A stretch of 64,000 bases of DNA from Bacteroidota bacterium (GTDB lineage: Bacteria > Bacteroidota > Bacteroidia > Cytophagales > Cyclobacteriaceae), in NCBI GenBank assembly GCA_023428695.1, contig JAEYWY010000002.1, forward strand, positions 1 through 64,000, given 5' to 3'. Made by a program: the position numbers and the translations under genes. Below are positions 55,220 to 63,752 of this stretch, piece by piece; position 1 is the first letter of the stretch, and every line of letters begins with the position of its first letter. The notes beneath the pieces were generated by a model, which saw nothing but the letters and a program-made list of their open reading frames with translations, made no database searches and was not told the DNA's origin.

Positions 55220-55671
55220 TTCTGCGTCCTCGAGTTTTTTTTTCTGACTTTTAGTACTCTAAACAATACTCACCCGCTCTAAAGATTCTGCCCTTCCCTC
55301 CATCATGTTTCCATGACTTCTGCGGTACTATGGCTTCTGCTGACTTCTGTCTCCCCGCTCTGCGTTACCGGTTCGCTTGGAATAGTCTCGGCTAAGTAGA
55401 CATATCTCCCATGGTAAGCTCATTGCTCCTCCCGTTTAATCTGCATGATTTACTACCTCCGTTTTCGTCTAACTATTGGGCTAGCAGTCTAATGCCCGCT
55501 TACCCACGGAGAAAGCCTTGTATCATGTTTCTGTTCGTCAGATCAAACTTTTGTCTCCAGCTTCCTTCAGATTCTTCCTCACGGAAGACACCCTTGCCTT
55601 CGACTAACAGTTCCCGTTAGCTGGTCTGTTGAGGACTTTAACCTCTTAGAACAATGACATGCATGGCGCAC

Positions 55672-55705
55672 AAAAAAAGGTCGTTCCGATGGCGGAACGA
55701 CCTTT
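55672..55705 (-). terminator. Intrinsic terminator of operon A, abutting the intron
   Basis: On the minus strand a 13-bp perfect stem (AAAGGTCGTTCCG with CGGAACGACCTTT, CCAT loop) whose 3' end runs into seven T residues, immediately followed by intron base G at 55671. It lies 22 bp after the lipoprotein stop. The intron has preserved the terminator. Confidence 0.95.
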
Positions 55706-55726
55706 GCTTTACAAGTAAATCAGCAT

Positions 55727-56230
55727 CTAAGGATTCACCCGTATCCTTACCTGAACAGGAATAATTTCGCTATCATCTTCCATCGTCAGCAGAATCATGA
55801 ATGCACGCTCTACTATCGGACTCGCCGGAATGGTTCCCGGTATTGCTGCGGATGCAGCCACCTTAGAATTGAACTCCGTGACTGTCGTTGAAAACGTAGC
55901 CTCATAACCATTTACCGCAATTGGCGCTGCAAGGTAGTTGGTACCCGATGAAAGCGTACCCGCGTTTATACCCGTCGCACCTGCGACTATTTTTGTCACC
56001 TCTTTGATCTGTAGTGGTGAGCTTTCCGGGATCGCGATGTTAATCGTGATCGTTTCTCCGGCCCGCGAGACGGTATAGTAAGGATTAAACCCGTTCGTGG
56101 TCGCACCCGGAAATGTAACCGGAATCTCGGGACGATTATCCTTCACAAGGTCATCTTCCCATTCGTCGTTACAGGACGTACATACAACCAACGCGAGGAA
56201 TATCGTCAATATGGAATATATATTTTTCAT
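55727..56230 (-). CDS. Small surface lipoprotein at the end of SusCD operon A
   Basis: 167-aa lipoprotein, family not recognised. The signal MKNIYSILTIFLALVVCTSC gives lipidated Cys20, followed by NDEWEDD, an acidic run expected for surface export. The mature part is beta-rich: GNPYYT-like NPYYTVSRAGETITINIAIP, then a Ser/Thr/Gly-rich stretch, ending IIPVQVRIRVNP. It is 24 bp downstream of the SusD gene and followed by the terminator at the intron edge, so it belongs to operon A. It is presumably an accessory ligand-binding surface protein; no specific function can be assigned. Confidence 0.75.
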   Translation of the reverse strand: MKNIYSILTIFLALVVCTSCNDEWEDDLVKDNRPEIPVTFPGATTNGFNPYYTVSRAGETITINIAIPESSPLQIKEVTKIVAGATGINAGTLSSGTNYLAAPIAVNGYEATFSTTVTEFNSKVAASAAIPGTIPASPIVERAFMILLTMEDDSEIIPVQVRIRVNP

Positions 56231-56254
56231 AATTGCGTTCTTAAGGTTTTGTCA

Positions 56255-57739
56255 TTAATCAACGTCCCACCAAACCTTTTCGTTTGGCAGCTTAACCGGT
56301 GAAAAGTTTGGATTTCTGGCGACCTCCTGATCGATATATTGGGCTCTCACAGGTCGCGATCCGTCAATTCCCACGGCGTTCTGATGTGGTGGAAGATCCG
56401 GGTACCCGGTCCTTCTCCAATCGTTCCAGGCCTCAAGACCGTTCCCCGTCATCGCTATATATTTTTGTTCGATGATCTTCGCGAGCTGCTCCTCTGTAGT
56501 ACCACTGAGAGTGACAACGTCTGGATTATCCGCGAAGTAGGTGTCTATGTCCTCCTGCGCCACACCAGCTTCCAGCATGGACGCCGTGATCCCTTCCTGA
56601 TACAGTTCCTCCACCGTCTTGTCGCCGGGAGCATCGACTCCGGGAATTGTAAGCAACGCCTCCGCAAGGATAAAAGCCACTTGTGCGTTTGTGATCAGTT
56701 TGACAGGGCCGATACCATTTTCCCCGAGAACGACAGTACTCCATCTGGACCACGACGTGGTCGGCGTAGGAAGCGTACCTCTGAACCCATTGTCGATGGT
56801 CACGAAGTTTCCTGTGGGTGCTGTAACGAAACGGTCCAACCGTGGATCATTCAACGCTTCAAGGCGGGCCACATAGCGCGAACTAACGATGAGCTCATTG
56901 ATAAACAAACTGACATAGGTGTACGTGTACGGCGGACTCTGGCTGCCAACGGATCCTCCGAACTTCACGCCAAGGTTTCCTGCATTCGTCTTAATGTAGT
57001 CATCACCTGCGATCACCTCATTGATAATGTCTGCTGCAAGCTGCGGTTCAACTTTCCGGATCTGCAGCGCAAGCTTCAACAGCAGACTGTTACCGGCGCG
57101 CTTCCAGTTGTCAATGTTTCCGCCGTAGACGATATCGTCAGTGCCAGGAGTCGCAGTGGTTTCGGCGTCGAGATCGGCAAGGCCCTGCTTAACCAGGTCA
57201 AACAGACCGACGATTCCGAGTTCCGCATTCCCCGTATAGATGTCTTCCTGTGAATCGAGCCTTGGCTGCACGATTTGTCGATCATCACCTGAAAGCGCTT
57301 CGGAATACGGAACATCACCCCAAACATCGGTGGCAATGCTAAAGGTATAGGCCGACATAATTTTACCAATGCCGGAGTATGCCTTAGCTCCTATCGCATC
57401 AGCTGCCTCGATCATCTTCTTATAGGAAATGAGAGCACCACCATAAATTTCGAAGCGCCACTGGTTTCCAAAATCAGCTCCGTTTGTATTATAGATATCA
57501 TATGCCGCTGGACTTCCGGCGGCACCGGCCAGATAGTTCACGAGCACCGCGGTAAAGCGGTTCAGTTCATTGGCATTTGCGAAAGCTGATCCGGCAAGAC
57601 CGCTGGGCAGAAGCACAGCCGGCGTCACCGAGATCGGATTGTTCGGCGTATCGTTCACGTCGAAGAAATCCGAACAACTCAGCATAAAGGCCAGAGGAAT
57701 CAGGAATATTATTCTTATTACTTTTTTCATTGTTCTCAT
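56255..57739 (-). CDS. SusD/RagB-type lipoprotein (SusD-like_2), operon A
   Basis: 494-aa SusD-like_2 lipoprotein. The signal ends in AFMLSC with lipidated Cys22 and SDFFDVN after it. Met4 (57730) is an equally good start. Motifs include DTPNNPISVTPAVLLPSGLA, FSIATDVWGDVPYSEALSGD and the C-terminal IIEQKYIAMTGNGLEAWNDW. It lies 17 bp after the SusC gene and 24 bp before the small lipoprotein gene. Role: surface binding and lid function for its SusC. The substrate cannot be inferred. Confidence 0.93.
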   Translation of the reverse strand: MRTMKKVIRIIFLIPLAFMLSCSDFFDVNDTPNNPISVTPAVLLPSGLAGSAFANANELNRFTAVLVNYLAGAAGSPAAYDIYNTNGADFGNQWRFEIYGGALISYKKMIEAADAIGAKAYSGIGKIMSAYTFSIATDVWGDVPYSEALSGDDRQIVQPRLDSQEDIYTGNAELGIVGLFDLVKQGLADLDAETTATPGTDDIVYGGNIDNWKRAGNSLLLKLALQIRKVEPQLAADIINEVIAGDDYIKTNAGNLGVKFGGSVGSQSPPYTYTYVSLFINELIVSSRYVARLEALNDPRLDRFVTAPTGNFVTIDNGFRGTLPTPTTSWSRWSTVVLGENGIGPVKLITNAQVAFILAEALLTIPGVDAPGDKTVEELYQEGITASMLEAGVAQEDIDTYFADNPDVVTLSGTTEEQLAKIIEQKYIAMTGNGLEAWNDWRRTGYPDLPPHQNAVGIDGSRPVRAQYIDQEVARNPNFSPVKLPNEKVWWDVD

Positions 57740-57756
57740 GATTTAAGAATCACACA

Positions 57757-60700
57757 TCAGAATGTTACCCGGAGATTGGCTCCGAAATTGCGCGTATTGG
57801 GTGCGCCGTTTAGATCCATTCCCTGGATATTTCCGGCTCCCTGAGTATTAAGTTCCGGGTCACCGGGAAATCCGGGCGCAAAGAACCACAGGTTGCGGCC
57901 ACTAACTCCCAAAGAGACTGATCCGAATGGACTGTTTGCAAACCATTTTGCCGGGAGTGTGTAGTTGAGTGCCATTTCACGAAGACGATATACCGTAGCT
58001 TCGAATACTGCACCCTCTGAAGCAAGGCCACCAAGGCCGGCCCAGAATGTTTGCGCGCTAACCTGAATATTGTTTGGTCTGAATGTACCATCACCGTTGT
58101 CTATTACGCCGGGGAGAATTCTTGGTTGCTCACGATCCACGCCGGTAATCTCGAGGTGTCCGCCGCTCCTTAAATCGACCATACCGAATGAATAAAGTTC
58201 ACCGCCGTAACGTGCGTCAAACAACACCGACAACGAAAGCCCCTTGTAGGAGAATGTATTCGTGATACCTCCCAGCCAGTCCGGATTCGGATTTGCAATT
58301 ACCTCGCCAGCTATACCGGGGACAAAAAGACCCGTAGCAGGATTGATGAGCAATTCGCCATCCTCGTTTCTCGCATTCTTGGTTCCAATAATTACGCCAT
58401 ACGGATGACCTTTAGCTATAGAAGGCGCAATTCCGATGAACGAATTTCCAATAATTGTGGTGTTCTCTACGCCTGGGGCAATTTCATGAACCTTGTTGCG
58501 GATGCGTGTGAAGTTCAGTGAAACATCCCATGTAAAATCGCCCTTCACCGGTGTGGCTGTCAAAACGACTTCCCATCCGCGGTTCGTCATCAAACCAACG
58601 TTAGTGGTTCGTGTATCGAAACCAGAAGAGTTGGAAACCGCCACGTTGAAAATCTGGTTCTCACTTTCGGAATAGAAATACCCCACATCAAGGCCGATCT
58701 TATTTTCAAAGAGACCGACGTTGATACCGCCTTCATATGAAGTAACAAATTCAGGTGTAAGCGCGCTGCTTCCGATCCTGGATCCTGGTTGGAATCCAGG
58801 GATGCTTCCTCCGCCCACCGCGAGCGGGAACGTGATGCTTGCCAGGTTATTTCCATAACCGGTCTTCACAAAAACCGAATTCAACAAATACGGGTCCGCA
58901 TCGCGACCAACCTTAGCTGCACTTGCTCTGATTTTCGCGTATGACAGTATTTCAGAATCCAACGCAAACGCATCCGTGGGAACGAAGCTAACCGCTACTG
59001 AAGGATAGAAATAACTATTGCTGCCATCCGGCAAGGTCGAAGATTTATCAACGCGTCCTGTCAACTCCAGGAAAAGGTAGTTGTTATACGCAAGGTTCAC
59101 CTGTCCATAGTACCCCATCAACCTCCGTATATTGCTATTCTCTCCACTGTTCGTAAATACCGAGCCATTGCTTGGATTGTAGAAATCAGGAATTGTCAGA
59201 CTTTCAGAACTAACAAATGAATTCTGGAACTTCCGCTGATTGATGTTTTGTCCGAGTAGGACATTCGCGTCCAGCCCATCCAAAAGGAAATTGTCTTTAT
59301 CCGCAGTGATGATGAGGTCTCCATTCAGCTCAGAACGATAGAAGTTGTCAATGACCACCTGCCCCTGCGGCGCACGTGCGGCTCCGATGGCAAGGGAAAG
59401 TTTCCTTCGGTCGGAATACGTATCGCCTGTAACGCGGTATGATACGTTAAGCCATTCTTTAATCTGATACCCAAGCGTGAAGTGTCCGAATATGCGATCC
59501 ACCTCTCCGTTAAGCTGCTCAAACTCCGTGCTCCAGAGTGGATGGTTCTGAGTCGCCGAGTAGTAGATGCTCCTGTTAAGCGCATTCTTATAAGGTCTTC
59601 CGACAAGATCAAAGCTTCTTGGAATACGTGATAACTGACCAAAAGCGCTACCGCCGTTACCTTGCGGAATACCAACCTGCTGTGTCTTTACATAGGTGGC
59701 TGATCCTCCAAGCCTGATTCCATTCTTTAGCTTGGTATTTCCGCCAAACTGAACACTGTTGCGATTGAATTCCGTGAAGGGAATAATACCTTCCTGGAAG
59801 GTGCTCGAAACAGATGCAGCGATGTTGTTCTCAGCATCTCCGGATGCAAGGTTCAGACTGTTCTGAATGATCCGTCCTGTTCTGTAGAAGTCCTTAATGT
59901 TGTCGGGGTATGCCTGATAGGGAACGGTCTCTCCCTGAAGTGTAACTACTTCAGTGAGTCCTGAACCGAATCTCGGGCCCCACGAATTCGTTGAGGTGTT
60001 GTTGAAATCGTTATTCACTCCCTGTCCGTAATCGTTTTGGAAATCAGGGAGCCCGAATACATTCTGGAAGTTAACCGATGAAAGGAAGGTGACCTCAGTC
60101 TTTCCCGCCATGTTCTTGCCGCTCTTGGTTGTGATAACAATGGCACCAGCGGATGCGCGGGAACCATAAAGAACGGCGGCTGCAGGCCCTTTCAGGACGT
60201 TGATCGACTCGATGTTCTCTGGTGCAATATCTGCAAGACGATTCGAAGGCTGTGATCCGAACAACGTGTTCTGCGACTGGTTAACGTCGTTACTAAAAAT
60301 TACACCATCGACTACAATCAGAGGCTGATTGCTACCGGAGAAGGATGTGATTCCGCGGATATTAATGTTTGTATTGGCACCGGGCGCACCGCTCGAACCA
60401 ACGATATTAACACCAGCGACCTTTCCTTGAAGCGAGTTCAGCACGTTAGGCTCCGACCGCTGCGAGATCGCTCCCCCGGATACCGATTGAAGGGCATAGC
60501 CGAGTGAACGCTTATCACGTTCAAGACCAAGTGCCGTAACCACAACTTCGGAAAGCTGTGTAACATCCGTTTCCAATTGAACATCAATCGTCGAACCATT
60601 TGACGCGTCCACCTCTTTTGTTTTGAAACCGATGAAGGTGAACACCAGGACTCCTTCTGAGCCCGGTATGGCGAGTGTATAACGGCCTTCCGAGTCGGTG

Positions 60701-60864
60701 ACCGTACCGTTTGTCGTACCTTTTAAAAGGATGTTTACACCAGGAAGGCTGGATCCGTCTTCGATCGACGTAACCTTACCTGTAATCGTTCGCTCCTGAG
60801 CCTGCAAATCGTTTGACGTGAACGCCAGCAAGGCACCAAAGCACAAGAGTAAAAGTCTCCTCAT
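57757..60864 (-). CDS. SusC-like TonB-dependent transporter, operon A
   Basis: 1035-aa SusC/RagA transporter. The signal MRRLLLLCFGALLAFTSNDL ends near QAQE. The CarboxypepD_reg-like domain (RTITGKVTSIEDGSSLPGVN) lies at about residues 24-105. The plug has SEVVVTALGLERDKRSLGYA, NQPLIVVDGVIFSNDVNQSQ and AVLYGSRASAGAIVITTKSG. The barrel ends GANLRVTF. It is the first gene of operon A, with ATTAACCTAAT 11 nt before the ATG and an inverted repeat further upstream. It resembles the SusCs of operons B and C more than the xylan SusCs in its leader and signal region, which suggests duplication. Confidence 0.95.
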   Translation of the reverse strand: MRRLLLLCFGALLAFTSNDLQAQERTITGKVTSIEDGSSLPGVNILLKGTTNGTVTDSEGRYTLAIPGSEGVLVFTFIGFKTKEVDASNGSTIDVQLETDVTQLSEVVVTALGLERDKRSLGYALQSVSGGAISQRSEPNVLNSLQGKVAGVNIVGSSGAPGANTNINIRGITSFSGSNQPLIVVDGVIFSNDVNQSQNTLFGSQPSNRLADIAPENIESINVLKGPAAAVLYGSRASAGAIVITTKSGKNMAGKTEVTFLSSVNFQNVFGLPDFQNDYGQGVNNDFNNTSTNSWGPRFGSGLTEVVTLQGETVPYQAYPDNIKDFYRTGRIIQNSLNLASGDAENNIAASVSSTFQEGIIPFTEFNRNSVQFGGNTKLKNGIRLGGSATYVKTQQVGIPQGNGGSAFGQLSRIPRSFDLVGRPYKNALNRSIYYSATQNHPLWSTEFEQLNGEVDRIFGHFTLGYQIKEWLNVSYRVTGDTYSDRRKLSLAIGAARAPQGQVVIDNFYRSELNGDLIITADKDNFLLDGLDANVLLGQNINQRKFQNSFVSSESLTIPDFYNPSNGSVFTNSGENSNIRRLMGYYGQVNLAYNNYLFLELTGRVDKSSTLPDGSNSYFYPSVAVSFVPTDAFALDSEILSYAKIRASAAKVGRDADPYLLNSVFVKTGYGNNLASITFPLAVGGGSIPGFQPGSRIGSSALTPEFVTSYEGGINVGLFENKIGLDVGYFYSESENQIFNVAVSNSSGFDTRTTNVGLMTNRGWEVVLTATPVKGDFTWDVSLNFTRIRNKVHEIAPGVENTTIIGNSFIGIAPSIAKGHPYGVIIGTKNARNEDGELLINPATGLFVPGIAGEVIANPNPDWLGGITNTFSYKGLSLSVLFDARYGGELYSFGMVDLRSGGHLEITGVDREQPRILPGVIDNGDGTFRPNNIQVSAQTFWAGLGGLASEGAVFEATVYRLREMALNYTLPAKWFANSPFGSVSLGVSGRNLWFFAPGFPGDPELNTQGAGNIQGMDLNGAPNTRNFGANLRVTF

Positions 60865-61225
60865 ACTTACTTTTAATTAGGTTAATGATAATATTAAGTG
60901 GCACAAAATACCGACAAAACGGTATTCCGTAAAACAATAAGCGCAAGATCGGTTTTCCAATGGACGAAAATGCTGGATAATCATTCTTCTAAGGTGTCAT
61001 TTCGCATTCAGGCTATGCAAAATTCGTTAGAAACAGCAAGAAAATTTCATCCAGAAAGGGGTACTTTTTTTTACTACAGCGCACCAAAACAATCCGGTTA
61101 GACATCAAAAAGGCTTATAAAGTAAGCGTGGGCGGCTGGAAATTTCGGAAAACAAGAAAAAACTTACCTGACAGGCCAAAGCTCTGAAAATGCTGTTTTT
61201 TCCAACGCCCGGAACGCTTTTACAC
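60865..61225. other. Intergenic region upstream of operon A
   Basis: 361 bp without a supported gene. It contains the leader motif at 60876-60886 and an inverted repeat AATACCG-ACAAAA-CGGTATT at 60907-60926 (7-bp arms) located where an operator or promoter would be expected. It also must include any terminator of the upstream OmpA-domain gene, but none is clear. Confidence 0.5.
60876..60886 (-). promoter_or_regulatory. Leader motif ATTAACCTAAT before SusC (operon A)
   Basis: Minus-strand ATTAACCTAAT ending 11 nt before the ATG at 60864, identical to the motif before the SusC genes of operons B and C. Confidence 0.45.
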
Positions 61226-63151
61226 TCACTTTCGGACTATGGAAAACTCAATCCGGCGGTTTTGCGCTCTCCCTTCTTCCGTCTCGTTCGGCGCAACGGG
61301 GTTGTCCGCACCGAAACCCTTGTAACGGACCCGCTTCGCGTCAATGCCATGACTGATGAGGTAGTTATAGACCGACGTGGCACGCCGCAACGAAAGCTGC
61401 CGGTTATAAACCGCTGATCCCACATTATCCGTATGCCCGCTTATCTGGATATTCACCGCCGGGTTTTCATTCAGGAACCGCACAATTTTCTGCAATTCCC
61501 CGGTAGATTTTTCCTTCAATTCGTACTTGTCTGTGTCAAAGAAAATGTTGTTCAACACGACAAGTGAACCTTCTTTTACGCGGTCGAGATCGATGTCAAC
61601 CGTGATCGGTTTCAGATCGCGTGCATCTGAATAATTAAAATTAAGACTCTTGAATAGATAGCCGGGGCGATTCGCATAAAGGGCGTACTCTGCTCCTTCC
61701 GTCAGCACCATTAGATAAGATCCTGAAATTGAATCAGATTCGACAAGCGAAACGGTTTTGCTTGTTTTCAGATCGACGAGTTCGATGCGCGCTGAAAGTG
61801 GTTTTCCCGTTTGACGATCGCGGACCACACCCTTCACATAATTGCTTCGGAACTTCAGTCGCTTTTCCGGAGGAATCACTACCTCATAAATTTTACTATA
61901 GGAAAGCCCGTCGCGCCGCGTCTCCTCATGCGAGTAGTAACCCTTCTTGCCGTCCGCGGTTATGAACAATGAAAACTGGTCGTCGTGATTGTTGATGTAG
62001 TTGCCGATGTTTTCGGGAAGCGACCAGGTGCTGCCGTCGAAGTCACTGAAGAAGATGTCGTATCCCCCAAACCCCTTGAGACCGTTCGTGGCAAAGAAGA
62101 GGGTTCTTCCGTTCACATGAATAAATGGCGACATCTCATCAAATTCGGAATTTACAGGTCGCCCTGCGTTTATCGCCTTGGACCATTGTCCGTCTTCACC
62201 GAGCGTCGATACCCAGATGTCGCGTCTCCCAATTCCGGTTCGTCTGTCTGAAACAAAATAGAGTGTCCTGCCATCTGCGGACAACGAAGGCTGAGACTCC
62301 CATGCGGGGCTGTTCACACCCGGGCCAAGGTTTCGTGGCACCGACCATTGGTCGCCGGTTTTCACCGATTCAAAAAGATCACAGCTTCCATAATTATCCC
62401 GTCCTGAACACGACGTAAAAATCAGTCGGCGACCATCCGCAGAAATCGTACACGTACCCTCATTCATCTCCGTGTTTATGTTATTGGAAATCGAAACAGG
62501 TTCGCCCCATGCTCCCGAAGGCGTTTTTCGCGAAACGACAAGATCTTCATCGTGATTTTCACGATGCCCGAGACGCCGCGTGTAATACAATTCGCTTTCA
62601 TCGGCTGTGAGAACCGGAAAATACTGCAAAACAAAACGGTTGACGGTGTCACTTAATGGGCGTTGCCGCGAAGCAGCATCGGCGTCTTTGTTTTCGAGTG
62701 CGAATTTCGCGTTATCAATGAGTTCACGCGCGCGTTCTATCTTGCCACGATTCACTGCTTCATTTTGAAGAAAAGAATTAAGCGTCTCTACTGCCCGATC
62801 ATACTGACCATTTTTTAGATATGCATCACCGAGATCATACCATACAACTTTTTTAATTCGCAGTTCATTCGTAAGACTCAACGCTTTTTCAAACTGTTCA
62901 ATTGCCCGTGAATAAATACGCATGTTAAAGTAAACGAGTCCAAGACGATACCACGCTTCAACAAAATTCTTGTCCTTCTCCACCGCTTGTTCCAGCAGGT
63001 CAATCGCCTGCCGGAACTGCCCACGCACCCGGTAGTTGTCGGCTTCGGTATAAAGTGCAATGGCTTTCTTATTGGTTGAAGTCAGTTTGCCCTGCGCGAA
63101 AGTGGTGCTCGCCGCTATAAAAAGAAATCCAATCAAAATCGCTTTGCGCAT
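61226..63151 (-). CDS. TPR/PD40-repeat protein with C-terminal OmpA peptidoglycan-binding domain
   Basis: 641-aa envelope protein. The signal peptide MRKAILIGFLFIAASTTFAQ is followed by TPR repeats (about 30-125; FVEAWYRLGLVYFNMRIYSR). WD40-like PD40 blades cover about 180-400 (RRLIFTSCSGRDNYGSCDLF, then GRTLYFVSDRRTGIGRRDIW). A CarboxypepD_reg-like domain lies near 440-510 (VKGVVRDRQTGKPLSARIEL). The OmpA domain spans about 534-641, with IQISGHTDNVGSAVYNRQLS and NRRIEF. This architecture is common in Bacteroidota and anchors an outer-membrane or periplasmic assembly to peptidoglycan. The specific partner is unknown. It starts 1 bp after the aminotransferase stop. Confidence 0.93.
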   Translation of the reverse strand: MRKAILIGFLFIAASTTFAQGKLTSTNKKAIALYTEADNYRVRGQFRQAIDLLEQAVEKDKNFVEAWYRLGLVYFNMRIYSRAIEQFEKALSLTNELRIKKVVWYDLGDAYLKNGQYDRAVETLNSFLQNEAVNRGKIERARELIDNAKFALENKDADAASRQRPLSDTVNRFVLQYFPVLTADESELYYTRRLGHRENHDEDLVVSRKTPSGAWGEPVSISNNINTEMNEGTCTISADGRRLIFTSCSGRDNYGSCDLFESVKTGDQWSVPRNLGPGVNSPAWESQPSLSADGRTLYFVSDRRTGIGRRDIWVSTLGEDGQWSKAINAGRPVNSEFDEMSPFIHVNGRTLFFATNGLKGFGGYDIFFSDFDGSTWSLPENIGNYINNHDDQFSLFITADGKKGYYSHEETRRDGLSYSKIYEVVIPPEKRLKFRSNYVKGVVRDRQTGKPLSARIELVDLKTSKTVSLVESDSISGSYLMVLTEGAEYALYANRPGYLFKSLNFNYSDARDLKPITVDIDLDRVKEGSLVVLNNIFFDTDKYELKEKSTGELQKIVRFLNENPAVNIQISGHTDNVGSAVYNRQLSLRRATSVYNYLISHGIDAKRVRYKGFGADNPVAPNETEEGRAQNRRIEFSIVRK

Positions 63152-63152
63152 T

Positions 63153-63752
63153 TCACTTCGTAATTATGTTCGATACATCAAGTTCGGGCCCGTCGAATTC
63201 CCACATTGCATTGATCAGCTTGAATGTCTTAAACGACGAAATATCCTCAACACGTATTTCGTCTTCGACAATCTGATCACGTTCGATAAGTTTCTGACGT
63301 TGCGTTCCCTTCAACAGCGGTGACCAAGGTGTATACCATATCCGGCTGCTCTTGAATACAATATTACAATAAGAAGTATCCGTTATAAGACCTTTTTTTA
63401 CGATGAGAATGTCGTCGCATTCGCGGCGCAATTCGAAGAGCCTGTCGATCACGCGGCGGTCCCGGTATTTGAATTCGTATGATATGCGATCGTGTTCCAC
63501 CACCCTCAGTGTTTGAATCGGACGGAATGTGTACGGCAGGAACTCAATTGTTTTGGACTGGTCATCGTAAGTGATCCGGCATTTAAACAGTCCTTGCGCC
63601 GGTGGATCAAATTTCGTCAGGAACGGTTCCAGTTCAAAGCGTTCGGTTTCACCACAGAGGGTGCGCAAGGCTTTGTTCATCCTGGACTCATGATAGAAGA
63701 GGTTATAAAACTGGCCGTCGAGTAATTTTATCGATTCAATCAACAGGGACAT
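63153..63752 (-). CDS. pabC: Class IV aminotransferase-like protein (PabC-type, 4-amino-4-deoxychorismate lyase candidate)
   Basis: 199-aa PLP fold-type IV protein, shorter than E. coli PabC (about 270 aa). The probable PLP lysine is in SYEFKYRDRRVID. The cofactor-phosphate region is LITDTSYCNIVF, with Asp where many relatives have Glu, and it is followed by PWSPLLKGTQRQKLI. It overlaps the upstream PabB-like gene by 17 bp, which argues for 4-aminobenzoate synthesis (folate pathway), converting aminodeoxychorismate to PABA and pyruvate. The assignment rests on family and neighbour. Confidence 0.85.
   Translation of the reverse strand: MSLLIESIKLLDGQFYNLFYHESRMNKALRTLCGETERFELEPFLTKFDPPAQGLFKCRITYDDQSKTIEFLPYTFRPIQTLRVVEHDRISYEFKYRDRRVIDRLFELRRECDDILIVKKGLITDTSYCNIVFKSSRIWYTPWSPLLKGTQRQKLIERDQIVEDEIRVEDISSFKTFKLINAMWEFDGPELDVSNIITK

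Larger units (their letters stand above)
53744..55671 (-). mobile_element. Group II intron (IIC-like), full length, with broken ORF
   Basis: About 1.93 kb read on the minus strand. The 5' end GTGCG (55671-55667) fits the GUGYG consensus, and the 3' end ...TCCTAC ends in AC. A domain V hairpin lies at 53789-53818 with a GCAA tetraloop and a 2-nt bulge. Domain VI follows directly (AGGA-C-GGCAG paired with CTGCC-TCCT, unpaired A residues near the 3' strand). The 5' 450 bases hold the domain I-III RNA, and domain IV carries the reverse transcriptase frame. It is inserted immediately after the T-tract of an intrinsic terminator, the known target preference of group IIC introns. No HNH endonuclease domain is present, also consistent with IIC. 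Confidence 0.88.

Noticed and set aside
56339..57253. 304-codon ORF antisense to a SusD gene
   Set aside because: Shadow of the SusD coding frame. The sense protein has clear signal peptide and family motifs.
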